A program made the translations under genes and the position numbers. Positions 48,981 through 59,787 of a DNA stretch of 64,000 nt are shown in pieces; position 1 is the stretch's first letter; each line of letters begins with the position of its first letter. Source of the stretch: Sipunculus nudus (lineage: Eukaryota; Annelida; Sipuncula; Golfingiida; Sipunculidae); the NCBI GenBank assembly GCA_026874595.1, contig CM049322.1:25145400-25209399 (forward strand), read 5' to 3'. The notes beneath the pieces are model-generated. The model made no database searches. It had not been told where the DNA came from and saw nothing but the letters and a program-made list of their open reading frames with translations.

Positions 48981-49671
48981 TTAGTGAGAGATCACACAAC
49001 TATAATTTTCTGGTGATTCTGACTTCATTATTATTCTGTGTCTGCTTGTTAGTGTTCTATCTACTATGGCCAGTTAGGGCAGGATGTGTTTCACCTGCTT
49101 GCACTGAGTAAGTGGCATGTTTGAGCAGTGGGGACATGAGTGACACATTGGTTATATTCACATCTGCTTTATTTAAAAGGCCTGTAATATCTTGACATGG
49201 GGTGTCTCAAGGGAGCATACAGGGTTAATACTAGTATGACAGCATATTTTTTTGTTAGCAAACTATTTTTATATAAGTCATCTCAGTGTCCTTGTACAAG
49301 GTGAGAAAAAAATTGTGACCTTTACCCTGGTGGCCTTGACCTTGTAAAGTGTTGATAAATTCTTCAGAAGTAGGGGTTCTATTATAGAGGGGACATGTCC
49401 AGTCTTTGGGTACAATAGCTTCTCTGGTGCCAGAAATTTCTAGTCTTTCATGGATGTGCAAGCACAAAGAACTTTCACATTTACCATCTCTGCTTTGCAG
49501 CACACTAGGGCAATGCTACAAACTCCCATGGACAATGTCTGTGACTGTATCTTCAAGAATTAGAAAAAGCTTGACAGGCACAGACCTTTCTCCATTTTGC
49601 TTTCACCAAAACAGCATGATTTAAATGCTAAAAGAGCAGGTATTTTCTAGTTATGAAATTCTTGATCATTT
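48981..49671. other. Intronic sequence, no recognised repeat
   Basis: About 0.7 kb without a clear match in the window. A CTCTGCTTTGCAG acceptor-like site at about 49,487-49,499 is followed by an open frame with no resemblance to the expected end of the FHA domain, so I do not call an exon. Confidence 0.4.
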
Positions 49672-50208
49672 TTAGCTTAGCTGACTCTAAGTCATCTGAG
49701 CTATAGTGATAGTCCTTTGTCCATCGTCCTGCTGTCAGGACGTCCATTAACGGCACTTTTTGAAAAGTGGACCTACAAATAAAAAATTCAGGACACATTT
49801 AGATATCCCTAAGTACATTTGATTTAATTTCACAGCAGGTATAGAGAGGTAATTAATCAGTAAAACTTTGAAATTTGAAAATAAGAGCTAAAAAATTAGG
49901 CTAGTTATTGAAGTTCTTTCAGAGCTTCTAATGTATTCATTTGCATCTTCAGGCTCCTCACTTCCAGTCACTACAGCCCTGCCTGGGTAAACTTATTAGT
50001 GATGCAACACTAGTCCAGTAGCCTTGCTGTCACAGGTGTACAGTTATTCTCATGTCACCTACCCCCCTCCCCCCACACCAAGTGTATTACAAAAATTTAT
50101 TATTGAATGAGTCTATTATTTCTTTAATTGTAAAGCTGTTTCCACTCCAACGTACAAAACATTTCTTGAGTAATCCAGAATATGCCATGTTGTGGTAATG
50201 TAGCATTT
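49672..50208 (+). mobile_element. F1 fragment, short
   Basis: The 5' end is TTTTTAGCTTAGCTGACTCT with ATCTGAGCTATAG. After ~130 bp it jumps to the first-half end of the core (GTACATTTGATTTAATTT) and decays by about 49,930. The 50,040-50,208 tail is C-rich and then AT-rich with no assignment. Confidence 0.6.
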
Positions 50209-52788
50209 TTAGCTCAGCTGACTATAAGTCATCTGAGCTATAGTCGTGGTCCATTGTCCGTAGTCCGTCCGTCTGTCCGTCCGTCTGTCCGTCTGTCCGT
50301 CCGTCCGTCCGTAGATGTGGCACGTTTTGAAACCATAAGACCTAGGAATCCAAAATTCGGCATAATGTTAGATGTCCCCAAAACTGGGTCTTTTCGACTT
50401 CGTTCCTTTGAGAAATTAAGGAAAAACCTAAATTTTTATTAAAAACCTGTTTTCACACTTCAGGACTGCCTAATATCAAAACCACTCATCTGTTTTTCCT
50501 CATATTTACCATAAATATTCCTCTATATAGTTCCTATGTACATTCAAGAAATTATGTCTGTATTATATAATTTAAAACAGTTATGGACCCAAACATAATG
50601 CATTTTGTAAAAAATCAGGAAAGATATTTGATCACTTAACACAAAACATGTTAAAGCTATGGACCTTTTTTCCAGTAATATAACTTTAATTAATCAAAAT
50701 TAAATTGTATACCCAAAATTAGATGAAAATCTTTTAAATTTTTTAAAATATTAATAAAAATAAAAAATTGGTACCTTAAATTTTGCCCAACTTTGACCAT
50801 GGCACGTTTTTTTCCTGTAAGTACTGTGGATTTAATTTTCCCAGCATGTTTTTGCTACCTTTTCAACTGTTAACACCAAAAATTTGAAACCAGTTGATCA
50901 AAAACTGTAGGTTTTATTCAGGTTTTCAAGCACCATGTAACATATTTTTTACATCAAGCTAGTGTTATGCAGTTTGCAAGAGCTCAGCTCCCCAGCTTCA
51001 GCTCTTAGTTCCTTAAATTCGGCATACAGCTAGATGTCTCGAAAATCCCCTACCATGCCAAGAATTTGGTCACTAGGACTTAATACCTTCAAGATATTAT
51101 TGAAAAACTTCATTTTTCCATTAAAAACCCATTGTTACACTTCAAGACTGCCTAATATCAAAACCACTGATCTGACTTTAATCATAAATAATATACATAT
51201 TTTTCATTCTCTATGCACATGCCAGAATGATGTCAGTATTGCGTAATTGTTTTAAGTTATGGGCCCAAACATAATGCCCTTTGTAAAAAATCAAGAAATA
51301 TATTTACTCTCTTAACAAGGAGATTGCTGAAGCTAGAGATTTTTTGTCAGGGATGTAACATTATTTAATCAAGATTCAATTGAATACCCAAAATTAGGTA
51401 TGAATTTTTCAAATTTTATAAGTTATTAGTATAAATGTAAAATTAGTAACTTAAATTTTGTCCAACTTTGACCATGGCACGTTTGTTTCCTGTGAGCACT
51501 GTTGATATAATTTTCATATCATGCACACAAAAGGATTTCAGCTTTTAAGTTTAGAAAGCTGAAAGAAATTGGCCAAAAATTGTAGCTTTTATTAATGTTT
51601 TTATGAGACCCTGTCAGACTTTGGCTCTCTCAAGCCCCTGTTGAGTCACCTGTATGTTGACCTTGTTGAACTTTCAGCAAATTATGCATGCTTGAGGCGA
51701 GGCATACACGGGAATCCAGGCAGCTTATGGCCAGCCACAGTTGATCCAGGTGTCCAACCCAACTCATCTAGTAGTTTTAACCAACTACATAACAATAAAC
51801 AATAAATTAATAAATTTTTATTGGTTTTTAATAAAAAATTAAAGAAAAATAGAAAAGGAATTTGTTAGTTTATAATAACAGGAAATTAACTTGCAGTTAC
51901 TGATGATATAAGAATCTTGTATCGATGCATAGAATGTCACGTATTCCAAATAACATCGTACAGTCACCTATGGTGACTATGGTATCAGTTCAATTTTAAT
52001 GATAAAGAAGTAAATTATTCATTCATTACTAATCATTAGGGATCAGATGATGGAAATTAATGATAGACAAAGATGCAGTTGATAATATTAATCTAGATTC
52101 CTACTGTGTCTAGTGTGTACATTGATGTGAAATTAGTCCAGAATGAATTTATTACAGTTATTTTTTAATATAAATAAAAGCCATAAAACCAGGTACTTAT
52201 GATCATTATTTAAATGTGTGAATTTTGTATATTCTGGATTCTCAACATCATTGTTTGGTGAAAACTGAATAAATACCAGACATGGTGCGAATACTTTGTA
52301 ATTGTATTAAATACGAATATGATTATGTACTCCATTATAAATTCCTTGCATAAAGAATGGGAATTCAGGTAAAAATGAAAGTATATGAATACCAGTGCAA
52401 ATACTTTCAAAATGTATTCATGAATCCATTCATGAATATATTCTTTAATATTATTTTAATAATCATTTCAGTTATATTTCATTTTAAAAAATCATATAAT
52501 TCTCTTATTATTTTTAATAAAAATTATATTTGGGACAATATTTGTAATTTTTTTTAATTAATAGTTAAACCCTTATATTATATATTCTGCTTATAAGTTA
52601 TATGGCCAAGTCAAAATCTGTGTGACAATAGTACTCCATTTGTTAATAAAATAAATAAAATCAATCCTCTTCCCTGTCTCCAAAGGTACTATCAAAATCA
52701 TACATAAGCTAAACAACAACAACTCATAATACAGCTTATATTTATTACCACACAAAACCAGCATGTGCCTCATTTCTAAATAATATTT
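50209..52788 (+). mobile_element. F1 element, full-length copy B, 5' part
   Basis: Collinear with copy A (16,959-19,585) from the 5' hairpin through the GTCC tract, both core halves and the AT-rich tail. It stops ~45 bp short of the terminus, at AATAATATTTTT, where copy C begins. Its own missing terminus is found after copy C at 55,411-55,455. Confidence 0.88.
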
Positions 52789-55410
52789 TTAGCTCAGCTG
52801 ACTATAAGTCATCTGAGCTATAGTCGTGGTCCATTGTCCGTCGTCCGTCCGTCTGTCCGTCCGTCCGTCCGTCCGTCCGTAGATGTGGCACGTTTTGAAA
52901 CCGTAAGACCTAGGAATCCAAAATTCAGCATAATGTTAGATGTCCCCAAGATCTCCTACCAAGCCAAAAACTGGGTCTTTGCGACTTCATTCCTTTGAGA
53001 AATTAAGGAAAAACCTCAATTTTTTTATTAAAAACCTATTTTCACACTTTAGGACTGCCTAATATCAAAACCACTCATCTGTTTTTCCTCATATTTCCTA
53101 TAAATAATCCTATATATAATTCCTATGTACATGCCAGAAATTAGGTCTGTATTATTTAATTTAAAAAAGTTATGGGCCCAAACATAATGCATTTTTTAAA
53201 TAATCAGGAAAGAAATTTTATCACTTAACACAAAACTTGTTAAAGCTAAGCACTTTTTTTCCAGTAGTATTACTTTAATTAATCAAAATTAAATTGTATA
53301 CCCAAAATTAGATCAAAATCTTTTAAATTTTTAAAAAAATTAGCAAAAATAAAAAATTGGTACCTTAAATTTTGCCCAACTTTGACCATGGCACGTTTTT
53401 TTGCTGTAACTGCTGTGGATTTAATTTTCACAGCATGTTTTTGTTAGCATTTCAACTGTTAACACCAAAAATTTGAAACCAGTTGATCAAAAACTGTAGA
53501 TTTTATTCAAGTTTTTAAGCACCATGTCACATATTGCTAGTGTTATGCAGTTTGCTAGAGCTCAGCTCCCGAGCTTCAGCTCTAAGTTCCTTAAATTTGG
53601 CATACAGTTAGATTTCTCCAAAATCCCCTACCATGCCAAGAATTTGGTCACTAGGACTTAATTCCTTCGAGATATCAATGAAAAACTTAATTTTTCCATT
53701 AAAAACCCAATGTTACACTTTAAGAATGCCTAATATCAAAACCACTGATCTGACTTTGATCATATATAATATACATATTTTTCTATACATTCACTATGCA
53801 CATGCCAGAAATGATGTCAGTATTGTGTATTTTTTTTAAGTTATGGGCCCAAACATAATGCACTTTGTAAAAAATCAAGAAATATATTTACTCCCTTAAC
53901 AAGGGCATTGCTGAAGCTAGAGATCTTTTTTGTCAGGGATGTAACATTATTTAATCAAGATTCAATTGAATACCCAAAATTAGTTCTGAATTTTTCAAAT
54001 TTTATAAGTTATTAGTATAAATATAAAATTAGTACCTTAAATTTTGCCCAACTGTGACCATGGCACGTTTGTTTCCCGTGAGCACTGTTGATATAATTTT
54101 CATATCATGCACACATAAGGATTTCAGCTTTTTATTTTAGAAAGCTGAAAGAAATTTGCCAAATATTGTAGCTTTTATTAATGTTTTTTATGAGACCCTG
54201 TCAGACTTTGGCTCTCTCCAGCCCCTCTTGAGTCACCTGTATGTTGACCTTGTTGACCTTTCATCAAATTATGCACGCTTGAGGGGAGAATCCAGGCAGC
54301 TGATGGCCAGCCATAGTTGATCCAGGTGTTCAACCCAACTCATCTAGTAGTTTTAACCAACAACATAACAGTAAACAATAAATTAATAAATTTTTATTGG
54401 TTTTTAATAAAAAATTAAAGAAAAATAGAAAAGGAATTTGTTAGTTTATAATAACAGGAAATTAACTTGCAGTTACTGATGATATAAGAATCTTGTATCG
54501 ATGCATAGAATGTCACATATTCCAAATAACACCATGCAGTCACCTATGGCATTTTTCAGTTCATTTTTAATGATAAAGAAGTAAATCATATTATTCATTA
54601 CTAATCATTAAGGATTATATGAAGGAAATTAATGATAGACAAAGATGCAGTTGATAATATTAATCTAGATTCCTACTGTGTCTAGTGTGTACATTGATGT
54701 GAAATTAGTCCAAAATGAATTTTTTACAGTTATTTTTTAATATAAATAAAAGCCATAAAACCAGGTACTTATGATCATTATTTAAATGTGTGAATTTTGT
54801 ATATTCTGGATTCTCAACATCATTGGTTGGTGAAACTGAATAAATACCAGACATGGTGCGAATACTTTGTAGTTGTATTTAAATACGAATATGATTATGT
54901 ACTCCATTATAAAATTTCTTGCATAAAGAATGGGAATTCAGGTAAAAATGAAAGTATATGAATACTCGTGCAAATACTTTCAAAATGTATTCATGAATGC
55001 ATTCATGAATATATTCTTTAATATTATTTTAATAATCATATCAATTATATTTCATTTTAAAAGATCATATGATTCTCTTATTATTTTTAATAAAAATTAT
55101 ATTTGGGACAATATTTGTAATATTTTTAATAAATAGTTAAACTCTTATATTATATGTTCTGCTTATAAGTTATATGGCCAAGTCAAAATCTGTGTGACAG
55201 TAGTACTCCATTTGTTAATAAAATAAATAAAATCAATCCTCTTCCCTGTCTCCAAAGGTACTATCAAAATCATACATAAGCTAAACAACAACAACTCATA
55301 ATACAGCTTATATTTATTACCACACAAAACCAGCATGTGCCTCATTTCTAAATAATATTTTTTTTATCATATATAACAGCTGAGCGTCGTGACCCATAGG
55401 TCCCTTGTTT
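52789..55410 (+). mobile_element. F1 element, full-length copy C, inserted in copy B
   Basis: Complete from TTAGCTCAGCTGACTATAAG to CATAGGTCCCTTGTTT. Its 3' end is directly followed by AATCATATATAACAGCTGAG and a second terminus, which is the tail of copy B. C therefore entered the T-run of B. The nesting gives both ends of F1 exactly. Confidence 0.88.
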
Positions 55411-55455
55411 AATCATATATAACAGCTGAGCGTCGTGACCCATAGGTCCCTTGTT
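55411..55455 (+). mobile_element. Displaced 3' terminus of F1 copy B
   Basis: The 45-bp segment repeats the last part of copy C (ATCATATATAACAGCTGAGC, then CATAGGTCCCTTGTT). Taken with 50,209-52,788 it completes copy B. Confidence 0.8.
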
Positions 55456-55595
55456 AAAGAAATTGATTTCAATTTAAATAATTTAATTAAAATATAACTA
55501 AACGCATCAGTAGGCATAATTTGAATATATTTGAGCCAAATCATGTATAAATAAAGGTGCGATTTAGAATTGTAAATTCTGAATCAAATGTTGTT

Positions 55596-56404
55596 ATGCC
55601 CCCGCCATATAGTTTTACCCATGTCCGTCATTCCGTCCTTCTGTCCTTCCATCATTTCGAAATCAAACAGGTGTACAGACTTTTTTTCACAATGCCTCAT
55701 TGCCTGCGTATATTGGCCTGATTTTTGGAGTGTGGGCAGATAAAGACCAGTAACAGATCGAGCTTTGTGTTTCCTCCCAGTTGACCTACTTTTAACCGTA
55801 TGAAGGCTCTTGAACATAGAAAATTTCATGGAAAAATTGAAATTTTCATGATAATTGCACATGTACAGACTTTTTTTCACAGTGCCTGCACATATTAGCC
55901 TGAATTTTGGTGTGTGGCTTGATCATGACCACTTACAGATCGAATTTGCATTTTGTCCCGTATGACGTCCAAAGAACAGAAAATTTCATGCAAATAGAAA
56001 TTTTCATGATAAATTCACATGTACAGACTTTTTTTTGCAGTGCTTGCAGATATTGACCTGATTTATTGAACCTCATCAGATCATGACCAGTTACAGTTCG
56101 TCACGATAGACTTACCTTTGACGGTATGACAGCTCCTGAACATAGAAATTTCATAAAAATTAAAATTTTCATGATAAATGCACATGTACAGACTTTTTTT
56201 CCCAAATGCCTGTGCATATTGGCCTAATTTTTTAAGTGTGGGTGCATAATGACCACTTAAAGATCGAATTCGCATATTGTCCTGGTTCACCTACTTTTTT
56301 TTGACTGTACGACAGCTTCTGAACATAAAAATTTTACAAACTTTGACAAATAGTTCTAATTTGCTCCAGGCGGGGGCATTCATGTCGTTCTGACACATTA
56401 AGTT
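55596..56404 (+). mobile_element. F4 element, short copy with 4 internal repeats
   Basis: The 5' ATGCCCCCGCC (55,596) and 3' GGCGGGGGCAT (56,369-56,379) are exact inverses, followed by a TGTC...GACA hairpin and TTAAGTTTT. The interior has four diverged ~170-180-bp units (near 55,690, 55,883, 56,040 and 56,206) against 14 in the 13.5-kb copy, so repeat number varies between insertions. Confidence 0.85.
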
Positions 56405-56519
56405 TTCAGATATGTTTTGTTTTGCAAATTCAAAAAATATATTTTATAAAAAAATTAATACATTTGTGTGCATCATGTGATGTCACCAGACCAAAAAAGC
56501 TTAGATTCTGATGCAATTT

Positions 56520-56695
56520 AGAATTGTGGATTAACTTAAACATTCAGATATATATGTTATACTGTAAATGAATTTTAAGTTATTAGCATAAATATAAAAT
56601 CAATACCTTTGTCAAGATTTGACCGTGGCACGTTTTTTTCCCTTTCAGCACTGTAGATTAATTTTTCATAGTATATGTACATAAGGATTTAATAT
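56520..56695 (+). mobile_element. F1 core fragment
   Basis: Matches the second-half core of F1 copy D (TTAGCATAAATATAAAATCA, GTGGCACGTTTTTTTCC, CATAAGGATTTAAT). It ends where the Y element begins. Confidence 0.6.
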
Positions 56696-58163
56696 TTGTA
56701 TCCGCCAAAACAAAGTTTTGTGGATACTATGTTTTTGACCGGGTTCCGCCACCGCCACGTTAGTTTCCGAAGAACTCCTCTGAGACTACTGGACAGATTT
56801 TTCCGAAACGTACACCAATTATCGGGTCACATGTGAACTGGTGCCTAACCTATTGGTCTTGACCTCTGATCTTTCCTCTCTGCCCAGCGTCCATTTGTAC
56901 GTCTGTTTCCACACATAAACCCACATATTTAGGGAACCGTTTGACTGATCAAGAAAAAAAATTTTGTACAAATGTAGCCCTTGGATAGCTTTATACCATA
57001 CACAAAAAATGGTGGCGCCACCTGCAGCCATTTTTGCACAGTGTCCATCTCTTCATCTGCCTTGGGTTAAAATCACTCATATCTCTGCAGTGGTTTGACC
57101 AAATTACCCGAAATTTGGCATGCGTATACATCCTAGATAGCTTTCTTGATTTTGTGACAGGTGGCACCACCTATAATCACGTTCATGCTGCAGACATCTA
57201 AGCTCATATCTCGGGAACCTTTTGACCAATCAGGAAAAAAAATTTACACAAATGTAGCCCTTGGATAGCTTTATAACATACACAAAAATGGTGGTGCCAC
57301 CTGCAGCCATTTTTGCACAGTGTCCATCTGTTTGTCTGCCTTGGGTTAAAATCACTCATATCTTTGCAGTGGTTTGACCAAATTACCTGAAATTCGGCAT
57401 GCGTATATACATCCCGCAAAGCTTTCTTGTTTTATGACAGGTGGCCCCACCTACATTCTCTTTAAATGCTGTAGACATCCATGCTTATATCTCTGGACTC
57501 GTTCGACCAATCAGGAAAAAATACTTACACAAATGTAGCCCTTGGATAGCTTTATAACATACACAAAAATGTTGGTGCCACCTGCAGCCATTTTTGTACA
57601 GCGTCCATATGTTTGACTGCCTTGGGTTAAAATCACTCATATCACTGCAGTGGTTTGACCAAATTACCTGTAATTCGGCATGCGAATACATCCTGGATAG
57701 CTTTCTTGATTTTATGACAGGTGGCGCCAGCTTCATTCACATTCAAGCTGCAGACATTAATGCTTATATCTCGGGACTCATTTGACCAATCAAGAAAAAA
57801 GTATAACACAAATGTAGCCCTTGGATAGCTTTATAACATACACAAAAAATGGTGGTGGCACCTGCAGCCATTTTTGCACAGCATCCATCTGTTTGTCTGC
57901 TGTGGGATAAAATCACTCGTATCTCTGCAGTGGTTTGACTTTTCAAACTGAAAATTTGCATGTGTATACATCATGAATAGTTTCTTGTTCAAATAACAGG
58001 TGGCGCCACCTACAATCATGTTTACATGGCAGACATCCATTCTAAAATGTAACACATGTAACTCTATTTCCCCTTGCCACTCAATCAATGCCTCACTTCA
58101 CCCGTCCTACTCTGATTTTGGCGGATACACAAAGTCGCATATCGACTACCCGTATTCTAGTTT
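56696..58163 (+). mobile_element. Y element, complete copy
   Basis: GTATCCGCC (56,698-56,706) begins the hairpin GTATCCGCCAAAAC-AAA-GTTTTGTGGATAC, described here by its arms. The exact inverse GGCGGATAC is at 58,120-58,128, then a small hairpin (AGTCG...CGACT) and CCGTATTCTAGTTTT. The interior has eight palindrome-ended modules at 57,011, 57,160, 57,290, 57,440, 57,571, 57,720, 57,851 and 57,999, alternating 149 and 130 bp. It is the best reference copy of the family in this window. Confidence 0.9.
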
Positions 58164-59070
58164 TATATCATGGAATATTGTCATAATCCCGTTTATTGTC
58201 ATGCTTTGAACCTTTGGCAGTGATACCAGTTCGCAGTTAATATGACATCAAACACTGACATGTTGATCAACGAGGCCAAGAGCCTGTAATAGGTTAGGTG
58301 TATAAAACAATTGCATCTCCCACCTGTGTGCCACAGGCAAGTACAGTGATGCATGCATCACTTAGCTAATTAACGTCTTAAGATACCATGGTAATCCAGA
58401 TCATTGTGTTACTTTGTACCTTAACAAGGACAATGTTCGCGTTCACATATCATACATAATAAACTTCTGGCCTCTGTAAGGCCAGGGTTTACACCTCAGT
58501 GACATTTCACTGAAATGATATGAAGCATGCACTCTAAACGTTTTTACGACTGGAAATCCCCTTTAAGGGTCCATGAAAAGCTGGAGGTTTTGCTGGAGCG
58601 ATACCCAGTCCAAAACCTCAATCACGGCGAAACTGTAGAAAGTTGACAATGGCATGACGATGCCTGCTCCCCAAACAGTCCTATCATAAAGACAATCATG
58701 GAAGGTGAGTCATTAAAAAGATATATGGAAAATAGAATTATCTAGTAAAATAGTTTGTTATAAATAACTGTATAACGGTGCCACATATTTCCATACATTT
58801 GACCTCATAACCCAGACACTACGTCCCTTTCTGTCGGCAGGTCAGATTTTTGTCAGTTATTGCAACATGCAGCACAAAACTTACAGGAAATAAATTGCCA
58901 GGTGCGCATGAAGGTAATTTGATATGCCGTGGTGCCATTTGAGACATAACCCTTCTATGACTCAGGATGACATCAATGTTGAAGCCCACATAATGTCACA
59001 TCCCAGTTAATATAATAATATATGCATGCACCACTGACATGACAATAAGCGGGCTTGGCTGTAATAAATT
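58164..59070 (+). repeat. Family V repeat, copy 2
   Basis: Matches 785-1,760 in the same orientation, with many small changes. It starts immediately after the Y terminus. There is no coding capacity and the class is unknown. Confidence 0.7.
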
Positions 59071-59099
59071 ATAGCTGAGATAGCAATTAGCATAATGTT

Positions 59100-59787
59100 A
59101 TTGTTTGTCCCTCATTCAACCAACAGTGTGAATACTTGATTTGAAAAGATGTTTTTATTTTATCAAATATACTGAATCTTTTTTTTTCAGTGAATAAAAT
59201 TAAGCATGAACTGAAAACTCCAAAGTACAAAACTTTTTAATTGTGATTTATGGAATAATCTTGAAGATGCCATGTTATTGCATTATTTTCTTTTTAAATT
59301 CATTTTAATCATTTGTGATTTATAAATAATAAAATATATGTGTATGCATAATATGACCTGATGTGAACTCAGCTCTGGATAAATTATAATGCAACATAAA
59401 TTTTTTTTTTTTAACTTATATTTTCATATATTTTTATTACACATTTATAAATCTTGTAAATTAAAAAAAATTAATCTGATAAAAACCATTTTTTGAACAT
59501 GTGGAAATGCTATAAAAATAGGGTTTAATGTAAACTTAAATGCATAATTCCCCTGAAAGTGAAATATATGTATCAGTCCATTCTGTGTCCACTTGCCTGT
59601 CCATCAGTAAATTTTTCATATGCATCACAGTATCTCAAAACTTTTACTGTTTTCTTCATGACAGTCTTGTCAGAGAAATCAGCATATTTTGCATGATAAA
59701 ATTTCAGACTTCAGCTCAGCACTGTGACCCATGAGTCCCTAGTGATTCCACTGTATACATTTTATAAAATAAAAAAATACATATATT
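59100..59787 (+). repeat. Repeat paired with the inverted copy at 1,745-2,345, ending in an F1-like terminus
   Basis: See the 1,745-2,345 entry. Here the sequence ends CTCAGCACTGTGACCCATGA, GTCCCTAGTG (59,715-59,745). A short piece, CTGTATACATTTTATAAAAT, follows, which is the start of the F1-type segment continued at 61,557. Confidence 0.65.

Noticed and set aside
49487-49620. Possible next PHLDB exon after a CTTTGCAG acceptor
   Set aside because: Translation does not resemble the expected final FHA strand or following sequence, and no good donor is seen in frame.
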